Positions 34,480 through 44,939 of a stretch of 64,000 nucleotides of DNA are shown here, one piece after another; position 1 is the first letter of the stretch, and every line of letters begins with the position of its first letter. Under the pieces are notes generated by a model that saw nothing but the letters and a program-made list of their open reading frames with translations, had not been told where the DNA came from and did no database searches. The position numbers were made by a program, and so were the translations under genes. The stretch is from contig OY294049.1 in the NCBI GenBank assembly GCA_958510825.1, forward strand, positions 7,378,001 through 7,442,000. Reading direction: 5' to 3'. The DNA is from Brachypterus glaber (taxonomy: Eukaryota; Arthropoda; Insecta; Coleoptera; Kateretidae).

Positions 34480-34865
34480 CTTTAAATTTTAGGAGTGGTG
34501 AGGTTGGGGGTAAATTTTATATAAAATTGTATTTTCATCAGAGATAGGCATGTGTACCGAATTTCAGCTCTCTACGTTTATTCTAAGCGAATGAAACAGA
34601 AAGAGGGTAAACTTAGCCTGATACACGTATAGGGGTGATGGGGAGATAAGGGGGTATGTAAAATTTATTTTAAAATTTTATTATCACTGGATTATCTCAT
34701 GTGGGTAAAAATATGATTTTTTTAATTTTAGGGATTTGGGGATTGGGGGGAAATTTTTATACAAAATTGTTTTGTCAACCGACTTAAGCATTTGTACTAA
34801 ATGTTAGCTTTCTAAATATATTCTAAGTGGTCGAAAAAGCCTTTGGCAAATTTGACCTAAACAAA
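34480..34865. repeat. Diverged direct repeat, about 240-bp period
   Basis: GGTTGGGGGTAAATTTTATA at about 34502 and GATTGGGGGGAAATTTTTAT at about 34741 start two similar segments sharing GTACYRAAT, AGCTYTCTA and TATTCTAAG phrases. Confidence 0.6.
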
Positions 34866-35306
34866 CATACATAACATTGCAAGTTAAATAAAACCTTGTA
34901 AAAATGATTTTTTCGATTTTTATACCCTTTGCAGTGTAAAGTTCGCAGGCATACTTACAGCTGTCTCAGAACTGAGAGCCGGAAAAAATATTTTATTCAC
35001 TAGCATACAGAAAAACGTCCTTTATATGTATTACAAAAAGTTGCAAAATCTATCATTTTTGTTTACTTCTTTTAAAGTTAAAAAAGTTTTTCATTTTTAA
35101 CCAAGGTTAGAAACGAATTCATATCTAACCTGTTTGTTGGCTTTTGGTTATACCTTATAGATGGCGAACTATCGCCTTGTCTGTAAACAGCTGTGGTTTG
35201 CGAATAAAATAACCTTAGATTTTTGTTTATTTCTAAAAAAAACAATTAGAAATAATATTTATTTATATATTATATGGTTCATACCGAGACTAATAATAGG
35301 AAATAA

Positions 35307-35320
35307 TAACAAGCCACTTA
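35307..35320 (+). repeat. Target-site duplication, left copy (14 bp)
   Basis: TAACAAGCCACTTA, identical to 37442-37455 at the other end of the ribozyme-repeat insertion. Confidence 0.85.
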
Positions 35321-35367
35321 ATTTATTATTCCATCAATCTATTTTCTAATCATCGTACAGAGTGATA

Positions 35368-35412
35368 TTGGTAGACTGACAGTTTCGGGCTGCTGGCCCT
35401 CTTCAGTACCAA
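35368..35412 (-). ncRNA. Hammerhead ribozyme in the inverted unit
   Basis: The reverse complement gives the same 45-nt core as the direct units (CTGAAGA, GGGC/GCCC, GAAAC, GTC, with TTGGTA/TACCAA as stem I). Confidence 0.85.
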
Positions 35413-35536
35413 GAGTCAACTCTGCACGCTGATTAAGAAAACGTTTTTAGACTTTACTCGCAAAAGGAATATAGCCATTAGATTGATGTAGACTTGTGCA
35501 AAAAACGTTTTCTTAATCAGCGTGCAGAGTTGACTC

Positions 35537-35581
35537 TTGGTACTGAAGAGGGCCAGCAGCCCGAAACTGTCAGTCTACCAA
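35537..35581 (+). ncRNA. Hammerhead ribozyme, unit 1
   Basis: Stem I TTGGTA (35537-35542) pairs with TACCAA (35576-35581), 6 of 6. Core box CTGAAGA (35543-35549). Stem II GGGC/GCCC with loop CAGCA. GAA (35563-35565), then minimal stem III AC/GT around loop TGTCA. C35575 is the predicted cleavage base (GUC). Cleavage at each unit would release 354-nt RNAs. Structure by hand; activity inferred. Confidence 0.9.
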
Positions 35582-35890
35582 TATCACTCTGTACGATGAT
35601 TAGAAAATAGATTGATGGAATAATAAATTAATATTTTTATAATTTTGTTTAAAATTAAAAATTTCTGTCCTTACTAATTTTACGTCTAACCACCCGTTAG
35701 TGGTACTATGTGCTTGAGACACACAAGTCTTCAACTTGCTACCATTCAAAGTCTCCAGATAAGGAGAGGTATGAGTAGTTGTCTACATCTAGAAATAGAT
35801 GGCGCACAAGTCTACATCAATCTAATGGCTATATTCCTTTTGCGAGTAAAGTCTAAAAACGTTTTCTTAATCAGCGTGCAGAGTTGACTC

Positions 35891-35935
35891 TTGGTACTGA
35901 AGAGGGCCAGCAGCCCGAAACTGTCAGTCTACCAA
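35891..35935 (+). ncRNA. Hammerhead ribozyme, unit 2
   Basis: Identical to unit 1, 354 bp downstream. Confidence 0.9.
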
Positions 35936-36244
35936 TATCACTCTGTACGATGATTAGAAAATAGATTGATGGAATAATAAATTAATATTTTTATAATTTT
36001 GTTTAAAATTAAAAATTTCTGTCCTTACTAATTTTACGTCTAACCACCCGTTAGTGGTACTATGTGCTTGAGACACACAAGTCTTCAACTTGCTACCATT
36101 CAAAGTCTCCAGATAAGGAGAGGTATGAGTAGTTGTCTACATCTAGAAATAGATGGCGCACAAGTCTACATCAATCTAATGGCTATATTCCTTTTGCGAG
36201 TAAAGTCTAAAAACGTTTTCTTAATCAGCGTGCAGAGTTGACTC

Positions 36245-36289
36245 TTGGTACTGAAGAGGGCCAGCAGCCCGAAACTGTCAGTCTACTAA
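36245..36289 (+). ncRNA. Hammerhead ribozyme, unit 3
   Basis: As unit 1, but stem I 3' side is TACTAA, so one G-C pair becomes G-U. The fold is kept. Confidence 0.88.
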
Positions 36290-36598
36290 TATCACTCTGT
36301 ACGATGATTAGAAAATAGATTGATGGAATAATAAATTAATATTTTTATAATTTTGTTTAAAATTAAAAATTTCTGTCCTTACTAATTTTACGTCTAACCA
36401 CCCGTTAGTGGTACTATGTGCTTGAGACACACAAGTCTTCAACTTGCTACCATTCAAAGTCTCCAGATAAGGAGAGGTATGAGTAGTTGTCTACATCTAG
36501 AAATAGATGGCGCACAAGTCTACATCAATCTAATGGCTATATTCCTTTTGCGAGTAAAGTCTAAAAACGTTTTCTTAATCAGCGTGCAGAGTTGACTC

Positions 36599-36643
36599 TT
36601 GGTACTGAAGAGGGCCAGCAGCCCGAAACTGTCAGTCTACCAA
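36599..36643 (+). ncRNA. Hammerhead ribozyme, unit 4
   Basis: Same sequence as unit 1. Confidence 0.9.
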
Positions 36644-36952
36644 TATCACTCTGTACGATGATTAGAAAATAGATTGATGGAATAATAAATTAATATTTTT
36701 ATAATTTTGTTTAAAATTAAAAATTTCTGTCCTTACTAATTTTACGTCTAACCACCCGTTAGTGGTACTATGTGCTTGAGACACACAAGTCTTCAACTTG
36801 CTACCATTCAAAGTCTCCAGATAAGGAGAGGTATGAGTAGTTGTCTACATCTAGAAATAGATGGCGCACAAGTCTACATCAATCTAATGGCTATATTCCT
36901 TTTGCGAGTAAAGTCTAAAAACGTTTTCTTAATCAGCGTGCAGAGTTGACTC

Positions 36953-36997
36953 TTGGTACTGAAGAGGGCCAGCAGCCCGAAACTGTCAGTCTACTAA
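36953..36997 (+). ncRNA. Hammerhead ribozyme, unit 5
   Basis: Same TACTAA variant as unit 3, with G-U in stem I. Confidence 0.88.
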
Positions 36998-37306
36998 TAT
37001 CACTCTGTACGATGATTAGAAAATAGATTGATGGAATAATAAATTAATATTTTTATAATTTTGTTTAAAATTAAAAATTTCTGTCCTTACTAATTTTACG
37101 TCTAACCACCCGTTAGTGGTACTATGTGCTTGAGACATACAAGTCTTCAACTTGCTACCATTCAAAGTCTCCAGATAAGGAGAGGTATGAGTAGTTGTCT
37201 ACATCTAGAAATAGATGGCGCACAAGTCTACATCAATCTAATGGCTATATTCCTTTTGCGAGTAAAGTCTAAAAACGTTTTCTTAATCAGCGTGCAGAGT
37301 TGACTC

Positions 37307-37351
37307 TTGGTACTGAAGAGGGCCAGCAGCCCGAAACTGTCAGTCTACCAA
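37307..37351 (+). ncRNA. Hammerhead ribozyme, unit 6 (partial unit)
   Basis: Same sequence as unit 1. The unit ends about 90 bp further on, at the target-site duplication. Confidence 0.9.
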
Positions 37352-37441
37352 TATCACTCTGTACGATGATTAGAAAATAGATTGATGGAATAATAAATTA
37401 ATATTTTTATAATTTTGTTTAAAATTAAAAATTTCTGTCCT

Positions 37442-37455
37442 TAACAAGCCACTTA
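37442..37455 (+). repeat. Target-site duplication, right copy (14 bp)
   Basis: TAACAAGCCACTTA, matching 35307-35320. The bases TTA at its left edge are also found in the repeat unit, so the boundary is uncertain by 1-3 bases. Confidence 0.85.
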
Positions 37456-37563
37456 TTTAAATTGTTATTTAGTTGAAATTTATAGTGACGTTAGAAATAT
37501 TACGAGGTAATGTGTTTTTTAGTAATGCTTGTGAATAAAATTCTGTTCTAACCACATAAAAAA

Positions 37564-37622
37564 ATGACATTTCCAACTCTCGAGATGCTAATTATAAATA
37601 GCACCTCTCGAGTTGGAAATGT
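37564..37622. repeat. Hairpin, arms about 23 bp
   Basis: ACATTTCCAACTCTCGAG and its inverted copy CTCGAGTTGGAAATGT, with a short AT-rich loop. Confidence 0.8.
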
Positions 37623-37829
37623 TTCATTTTATTATTAGGTTAGAAATATGCTATTTCCTACCACTATGAAAACGACAAATTTTACATGATTAGTAAGAAA
37701 GTGTCATATTTCATTCGCCTGCGAAATAATACATTTGTGAAAAAGCAAAGGTATCATGATTTTATTTTTAAAATATAAACCATTTGGACGCAATAATCTT
37801 CGAATGAGTGCATCGATTTGATTTTTTTG

Positions 37830-38150
37830 ATTAGAAATTTAAAATTCAAAATGGCGGATCCGATATGGAGGTAAAATTTGTTAAATTATGGATTTTATTG
37901 AAAATTAGTATTATAATACTAATTTTCATCAAAATCCAAAAAATATTGGTATTAGTATTAGGAGTTTAAGGGGATTTTGAAACTGAATCCATCATTGAAA
38001 ATTAAAAAAATCAAAATGGTGGATCCAATATGGTGGAAAAATTCGGTGAATTTTGATAAAAATTGATATCTAGCGTATTTGTAGAATACTAAAACCTAAT
38101 CCATTATTGAAAATACAAAATAAGAAATAGCTGATCTAATATTTCAGCAT
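37830..38150. repeat. Degenerate tandem repeat around CAAAATGGCGGATCC
   Basis: AAATTCAAAATGGCGGATCC, AAATCAAAATGGTGGATCC and a weaker AATAAGAAATAGCTGATC are spaced about 100-170 bp apart, each followed by an ATATGG-like word and a decaying shared flank. Non-coding. Confidence 0.55.
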
Positions 38151-38325
38151 AGTTTTATAATTTTATAATATTTACAGTCAATTTGTCAATTTTAATTAAT
38201 TTGAAGCATTGGAGAAGCATCTAACATGTTATGTATTACATTATATAATTTACATACTATGTACGTATTATGAGATGCCTTACCCACGTGGTGTTTTTTT
38301 ATCTCGTGAGCTGGCTAATTTCCTT

Positions 38326-39763
38326 GAATTATTGGGCACTAACTGACCCCAGTGACTTGTATAAGTCACGTTATAATAACGTCAGAAATATAACGTTAGA
38401 ATATCCTGTTCAACATTATACTTATATCTCTCCGATTAATAGTTATTTATAGTATGAAAGAGGAAACTAGAGTTTTGCCCATGAGAAAATTAACTCTTGC
38501 CCAGCCTTGTGCTGGAGGCGGGGTGGGTTAATTTTAGATAGGGTAATATTATAATATCAGGGTTTCATAAAACATTTCTTGCCATTACTCTCTCCATATA
38601 TCTGCTCTTGTCCAGTGAAAGGAATTTTCCACAGGCATACAAATCTATATTATTTCGATGATGTACATCAAATTAGCAGGCTAACTATAATCGCTATAAC
38701 GAGTGTACAGTACTGTTCAGTTTACATAATTTCAGAAAAATACTTTATAAAGTCATCAATCCTTAATCAATATATAAAATTTAAAACTTTTTTAGTGGCA
38801 GAAAACAATATGTGGCGCCACCTTTAGCCTCAGCATTAAATTGACATCCCAGTGATGAATAATTTTGATGGAGAGTAGATTTGACCAGAAACTGACGTCC
38901 TGTCGACGTTTGATATGCGTCGTATGTATGACGTCACAAATATGACCTAAAACTGACGTCGATAGTACGTCAAGGAGGTCATCTGGTTTCCTGGGTTACA
39001 CTGTCCTGCATTTGAAAGCTTTTTGCATTTCGTTAAGTGGTCTTATATGAATGCGTAGTGATAATTTCAAAACTCTGTCCTCAGGAAACCAGATGACATT
39101 CCCGACGTTCTATCGACGTCAGTTTTAGGTCATATTTGTGACGTCGAACATACGAGGAATATCAGTTTTTGATCAAATCTTGACGTCATCAAAATTTACG
39201 TCTCAATTTAATGGCTTTAGGTGGCGCCACATATTGTTTTCTACCACAAACAAAATAAAAGTTATATATTGAATAAATATTGATAATTTTATAGTCTTTT
39301 TTTTGAATTACGTAAACTGAACAGTACTGTTTAGTCGCTATAGCGCCTGCTAATTGGATGTACATCATCGGATTAGTATAGATTTTCTAAACCTGTTTAA
39401 AATTTCTTTCACTGGACAAGAGTGGACAGATATGTGGAGGGAGTAATGGCAAGAAATGTTCTATGAAATCATGTCATAGGATCTCATATGCCTTATCTAA
39501 AATTATAATATTGCCCTCTCTAAAATTAACCCACTTCGACTCCAGCCTTGTGGGAAAAATACTAGTTTTCTCTTTCATACCATAAATAACTATTAATTGG
39601 AGAGATATATAATGTTGAACACGTTATTTTAACGTCATATTTCTGACGTTATTATAACGTCAGTAATGTTACATCCCTGAGCTCTGACTTATACACGTCA
39701 CTGGGACGACAGCAAGACGCCATAATATGAAGTCATATAGGTCAGTTAGTACCCAATAATTGA
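38326..39763. mobile_element. Fold-back element, 1.44 kb, rich in TGACGTC
   Basis: The left arm (38326 to about 38995) is repeated inverted from about 39080 to 39763. Ends are AATTATTGGGCACTAACTGA and its inverted partner TCAGTTAGTACCCAATAATT. Further matching phrases are CCATTACTC with GAGTAATGG, ACTGAACAGTACTG, GTGGCGCCAC and GGTTTCCTG with CAGGAAACC. Arms are about 670 bp and roughly 75-80% alike; the loop is about 85 bp. Between 38890 and 39200 there are repeated TGACGTC/GACGTCA words. No transposase frame. The two open frames in the left arm are not protein-like. Confidence 0.85.
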
Positions 39764-40334
39764 CGTTTTGGTTTCCTCGGTCCTATCACGTAACGTTTTC
39801 AAACTACAATTTTGACAAAAAATTATATTAAGGGTTTTTGAGGTAGAAAATTAAAAATTCAAAATTTCATTTAAATTTGACAGAAAAAAAAATGGTCTGA
39901 CATTTTTAATTCGTTATTTAAGTTTAGTAAATGTAGGTATTGATCCACGTTCACAAAAAATGCCTGAATAGCAAATTTTAGCAAAAACGGACTATTGGTA
40001 AAAAGAGTATACTATGGAACACAAAGCAATACATTTACGGATTATTATACCTATATAGGTATAGCTATATATATATATACTTTGTATTTCTTTAAGATTG
40101 ATATATTAAATAAATTGACATTTATCTTTTTATCTAGCTTGATAGATGTTAAGATAAATTGTCCCCAAACAGATCTGTACGATCTCTAGGATTACAAAGA
40201 ATATATTTTTTATCAGATTTGCCTAATCAAAATATAATGAAAGTTTGAACCCCTGCGTAAAATCGACTTGATCTAATGCACTATGGGCAAGAATTATTTT
40301 AGCGGCCAAAATGAACGAAAATAGAATTTGGGCA

Positions 40335-40680
40335 CAATAACTGAAGAACATTTTAAGCTAGAGACTTGAAATTTGACATATAAGTATGTTGCCAAAAGTT
40401 GTCGCTCGGGATTGTTTTTGGTAAACATTGGAGTAGGGAAATATTTTTAAATGTTTTCAATATTTTCGTCAGGGTTGGTATGTAGGGGGTATTTGGAATC
40501 TACGAAACTAAATCTGATAATAAAAATTTTCTTACTCCATCCCTGGGGGGTGAATATTTTTTATGTTCGTTATAATCGGTTTATAGGGGATTTTGAGGTC
40601 GCTAAAACTGAATCTTAGAATAAAAAAGTTCTTACACTACCAACTGAGGGGCGGAGGGTAATTTTCCTGAAAATTGGTAT
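40335..40680. repeat. Family D repeat, partial copy
   Basis: Starts with the same run as 9590-9700 (TAAGCTAGAGACTTGAAATT, GCTCGGGATTGTTTTTGGTA, AACATTGG) and ends with C/G-rich repeat units (CCCTGGGGGGTGAATATT). A small hairpin, GAAATTTTCAC/GTGAAAATTTC, lies at about 40729-40751 just beyond. Confidence 0.65.
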
Positions 40681-41420
40681 ATTCATATGTAATGCACCGA
40701 CAGAGAGGTAAATTTTCATATATCCGAAATTTTCACGAAGTGAAAATTTCGGAGGCATCGAAAATATACCGAAACTGGAGGTGTATTTGCAGGAATATTT
40801 TTTGAAAAAACTTTTTAACAATTTAAATTTTCAAAGGTAATTTGAATGAAAAATTAATTATAATTAATTTGATGTTAATTTATTTTGACACAATAAATTC
40901 ATGTTTGACATTCCCAGAAAACCAGCTTAAGAATCTAGTATGTAGCATCCTAAACTTGCTTTCATATGGCAAAAAAAATGGAAGAAATTATTAAGACGTT
41001 CAAAATATTTATCAAAAGTTGAATGAAAAATGGAGGCTATAATTGTACGTCTAAAAGCACTCATAATTATATCGAAATATGTATGATATTTTATGTTACC
41101 AAGGTCTTATTATTATAGGTTCCATTTTTAATACTGAATGTTTTAAGATTGTTAATTATCTAAAAAACAAAATTTATTTTATTAATTTCTATTTATTATT
41201 CTATATTCAAAAAGCAACATTTATAACAAACTTCACTGCAACTAAACTTTTCAATATGGCGTCAAAATTCAAACAGTTTTTGTAGTGGGAAAGAAGGCAA
41301 ATGATTGTAAATAAAAAATTATATAAACCTCGGTTCAACATTTCATTTGTCCTTCGGGAAGTAGCCAACCTTGGAGCTACGCTTCTCGGTTTGGTAAATT
41401 TCCCTCAGTTTCCACCTCGG

Positions 41421-41660
41421 TATGTAATAGTAATAGTAATAGTAATAGTAATAGTAATAGTAATAGTAATAGTAATAGTAATATTTATTGACCACAAGTG
41501 ATACATTTAGTACATAATGGTATGTCAGTGATACATTAACCTAAATTAAAAACTTGCTTAAAATTAGAAGTATATTTTAAAAGCTAAACAAATACGTCTA
41601 AATAATCCTAACATGGCTTGGGTTTTATAGGCCTTTACAGTATAAAAAGCTCTTTCTATC
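41421..41660 (-). mobile_element. LINE 3' end with (TATTAC)n tail
   Basis: On the minus strand the sequence runs to CACTTGTGGTCAATAAATAT and then a TATTAC hexamer repeated about 9 times (plus-strand GTAATA run at 41426-41482). AATAAA next to a microsatellite tail is typical of insect LINEs. Only 3' UTR is left. Confidence 0.6.
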
Positions 41661-42060
41661 ATTATATACCATTGTTATGTTTATTATAATTATTAGGTAA
41701 ATCTTTTAAATTAAATAATTACTAAAATCAAAAAAAATTAAAAATACCGTAATGATAATTTTTGAGTTCGAATACAGTGCTTTCATATTTAATACATGTA
41801 CAGTTGAATCCGAAAAAAAAAACAAGATTGAAAATTTAGTTGCGTAAATTCAATAATTACAATACAAACAAAGCCGTTGTCATGTTGACAATATTTGTCA
41901 AAATTACTTTTAATAATTATAAAGTAATTAGAAATGCATTAAGAAATGTTAAGAAATCTCAGACTATTAGTATATTGGAAGCAGGATGTAAGGAAGTGAT
42001 TGTGGCAAGGTTATTAAATGTGTTTCGGAGAGTTGTGTTAAGATCATAGAAAAAAGAATA

Positions 42061-42282
42061 ATGGTTAAGATTGAAGAAAAAATAGATGGGGGAGGAAAGG
42101 GCGTGCAGACTCGGAAAGAAAAGATCTCAAATGAAATACAGGATGAGAATTTACTTAATTATTTGAGCGAATACCATTTACAAGAAGCGGTGCATGCTAT
42201 AAACAATACAAATTTTCCTGGGTCAAGATTAAAAAAGCGGAAAAAACCTCCGGAAAAACCTTTTTTTAAACGAAAACCATAA
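42061..42282 (+). CDS. Small basic ORF, 73 aa, unrecognised
   Basis: ATG to stop, with a more protein-like composition than other short frames here: an acidic/polar N-terminal part, LNYLSEYHLQEAVHAINNTN in the middle and a very basic tail (RLKKRKKPPEKPFFKRKP). The middle could be a short helix pair and the tail a nuclear-localisation-like cluster. No family recognised. A second frame ends at 42049, just upstream (ARLLNVFRRVVLRS). The pair could be a decayed exon or element ORF, or chance. Confidence 0.25.
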   Translation: MVKIEEKIDGGGKGVQTRKEKISNEIQDENLLNYLSEYHLQEAVHAINNTNFPGSRLKKRKKPPEKPFFKRKP

Positions 42283-42416
42283 TTTTCATAAATTATATGT
42301 TTGGTTAGTAGAGTTCAAATTTTTATTTTTTCATAAGATTTATTAAATATTGTGTTTTAATTTTTGATTTGATTAAATATTCTAAATATTTTTTCAGTTT
42401 ATTATTTATTATTATT

Positions 42417-43225
42417 ATTTTTTTAATATAATAATAATAATAATAATGTTTATTCAAAAAAGGTAATAAATACATAAGATTAGAAGATGAATTAAATAAA
42501 CCGACAAATCACAAGGTAAATTACCTGACCGTGATGTATATACATATATAAGAATACTTAAAGGTTACATAAACGTTACATACAATACAAATATTACTTA
42601 TAACTAACACTAAAAGGGTTAAAAAAAGGTTAAAGATAATCAATATATAAGAGAAGATGGAATATAGAAGAACCGTAATATTAAAATTAAAATAAATAAA
42701 CTAAAAAAAAAAAAACATTAAATGCCTAATCTTTTAAATAATTCACCTAATTATTTTTAATGTCAATCAAAGCACGCACCGCAGCTCGATCAGAATTTAA
42801 GATACATTGTTTAAGTTCATATCTAAATCTGTTTTTGCTAAGGGATTTTATTAGCTCTGGGAGGTGGTTAAAGCATCTAGAGCTTAGAAATACCCAACTT
42901 CGCTGACCTGAGGTAGTATTCATTTTTAAAGTTTTTAACAAATTGTTTTGACGCGTATGATAGTTATGACTTGTATGGGATTCTAACAAAAAAGATTCGT
43001 ATGCACATCTAAAAAAGAAAAGTTGCTTTACATCTAGTACTCTACATTCACTAAAAAGTAAGTTGGACGATTCCAGCGGACCAACACCAAGAATAATTTT
43101 TAAAAATTTCTTTTGAATAATTTCTAAGTCACCTATATGTGTATCCAAGGCACCACCCCAAGCAATGATTCCGTAGCTAATATTCGACATTATTCGCATG
43201 CATTTTCTGTAATAAACTTAAAAAA
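42417..43225 (-). mobile_element. 5'-truncated LINE with (ATT)n tail
   Basis: Minus strand: a polymerase C-terminal frame, about 320 bp of 3' UTR, then TTGAATAAACATT and an (ATT)n tail (plus-strand ATA run at 42425-42446). The coding match stops at a TAA at about 43216. It is a different family from 22736-23560, with another tail and a divergent protein. Confidence 0.75.
42747..43213 (-). pseudogene. LINE reverse transcriptase, C-terminal end
   Basis: Minus-strand frame VYYRKCMRIMSNISYGIIAW, then GGALDTHIGDLEIIQKKFLK, ending ...FRYELKQCIL and DIKNN. It has the same landmarks as the copy at 23.1-23.5 kb: Y-x-x-x-x-x-x-x-x-x-SYGIIAWGG, an LQ-like helix with IQKKFLKII, and a final HLPELIKSL..FRYELK block. 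The YxDD palm motif is missing because of 5' truncation. The remaining frame has no stops over about 150 codons, so the copy may be fairly young. Confidence 0.75.
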
Positions 43226-43384
43226 CTGACAATTAATTGTCAAATTAATCTAACCTATTTCTGAAAATCTTGCTTAAACTATAAAATAATTAGTAAAATT
43301 GACATTTTAGCATACTTAAAGAGAAAAATGTATTGTATACACTTGAGTTTAGTGAAAAAGTTGCTTTTTTGAAATAAAAAATGT

Positions 43385-44245
43385 TTGGGTCCGGAAAATG
43401 TTGTACATCTTGGTGTTCACAAAAAAATAAGCGTCCTGGCTCAACATTTTGTGCCCCCATAACTTTTTCAGAGTTGTGATTGTGAATATTGAGTTCCATG
43501 TAGACCTAGTTTGATCTATTTAAAACTGGTATTTATACATGTTTAAAATCACAAGTCTTATTTTTTTGTACATAAAACGACCGAAAAGTAAACTTTTGTT
43601 ACTGTGTAATTTTATCGATTTTCTGCGAATAAGCATTCAAATGAAATTATTTTTTAAAGCTTTGAATAATCCTCGATTAATTTTAAGTCAATTGCGTTAA
43701 TTTATAAATATTTATAAATTAATAAACTATAGTTATGTGTTAATTTATAAATGTAATTATTTGTATCTAAACAGGACGAATAAGTCACATTTAAAAGCTA
43801 ATCTTTTTAGAAAATTCGTCTAACTATCAGGTTTTAAATGTGACTTAATCGTTTTGACTTTTTTTGTTTGTTCAGGTGCAAATATTGAGATTTATGACTT
43901 GACACATATCTAAATGACAACTTAAATTAACGCAATTGGCTTAAAATTAACCCAGGATCATTCAAACCTTTAAAAAATAATTCCACGTTTTATTTCAATT
44001 TCGCAGAAAATCTATAAAATTACACAGTATCAAAATTGTCTTTTTCGGCCTTTTTTTATATACATACCGGTTTTGAATACACCAGTCTGGGTCCGCATGA
44101 ACCTCTCAGTAAATACATGGTATATTATGGAACTCAATATTTGACTCAAATCCCACAACTTTGAGAAAGGTAGGGGCACAAGATGTTGGGCCAGGATGTT
44201 CATTTTTTTTTGTAAATGGAGTACCACCAAAGTGTTTAACATTTT
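43385..44245. mobile_element. Fold-back element, about 860 bp
   Basis: Left-arm phrases CCTGGCTCAACATTTTGTGC, ATATTGAGTTCCAT, TTACTGTGTAATTTTAT, CAATTGCGTTAATTT and AAGTCACATTTAAAA recur inverted on the right (AAATTAACGCAATTG, ATAAAATTACACAGTA, ATGGAACTCAATAT, GCACAAGATGTTGGGCCAGG). The centre is near 43815. The open frames antisense to each other in the two arms are the same sequence read twice and are not protein-like. Confidence 0.8.
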
Positions 44246-44939
44246 CAAAAAAGTACCTTATTTACTACACCCTAGTATACACAATAGTGTGGATAACAAT
44301 TCATATAGAAAACACAAACAAATTTTATTATACAATAAAACTTTCTGATTTCAATTTGCCTTTCAGTATTAAACAAATAATTCAAAGAAATCAAGAAGAG
44401 AAATATTTAAAGAATAATAAAGACTTCACTTTATGAACATTGGCACGTTTTTATTCTTGAAATAATGGAAAAGATACGTGACGAAATTAAAAACATCCTT
44501 TGATTCGATTTGAGTTATTCTAAAATTAGTTATGGAATAAAGAAAATAGAGGTAGTTCTAATTTATCGTTGACCATCATCATATTTGCATATACAGATTG
44601 GTTATTTGAAAACGATTCACCCCTAAAAAACAGGTCAATTTGGTTTTTCGAAAGGAAAATTGGAATCTTCTGTTTATATTTGTTAATAGTGCAATGTCCT
44701 TTGCGTTAATTAGTTATGCTCTACAATGTAAAAAGTTTTCTCATATGTATCATATATCAAACTTCCTTAATGTTATTTTAAGTCTGTCGATGCTATTACT
44801 ATGATACTAGGAAAATCGCGGTCACAACCCTTATTTTAATTGTTTTTAAGAATAAAAAAAGTTAATTATTAGAGCTTTGTCTTTTATTTATGAATATTTT
44901 CCTATTATTTCAAAATATGCTAGGATAAAAATAAGAAAC

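Larger units (their letters stand above)
35321..37441 (+). mobile_element. Retrozyme-like insertion: tandem 354-bp hammerhead repeats
   Basis: 2121 bp between the 14-bp duplications. 35321-35499 is an inverted partial unit. 35501-37441 holds about 5.5 direct units with an exact 354-bp period (GGCGCA at 35801, 36155, 36509, 36863 and 37217). Units are nearly identical; differences include C/T in stem I and GAGACACAC versus GAGACATAC in one unit. No unit has a useful open frame. Each unit has a full hammerhead ribozyme. The inverted copy plus the first direct unit form a hairpin with arms of about 130 bp. Tandem ribozyme units with a target-site duplication are what is known of retrozymes and of the terminal repeats of Penelope-like elements. 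It must rely on an enzyme encoded elsewhere, which is inference. Confidence 0.85.

Noticed and set aside
35321..37441. Possible CRISPR array
   Set aside because: Units are 354 bp and nearly identical throughout, with no short repeat/variable spacer pattern, and the genome is eukaryotic.
40341..40347. CTGAAGA as a possible hammerhead core
   Set aside because: No hairpin followed by GAAA at a suitable distance.
41301..41501. Open frame ending in VIVIVIV
   Set aside because: Translation of the GTAATA tail of a minus-strand LINE.
43290..44436. Antisense-paired open frames as two related genes
   Set aside because: They are the two arms of a fold-back element read in opposite directions.
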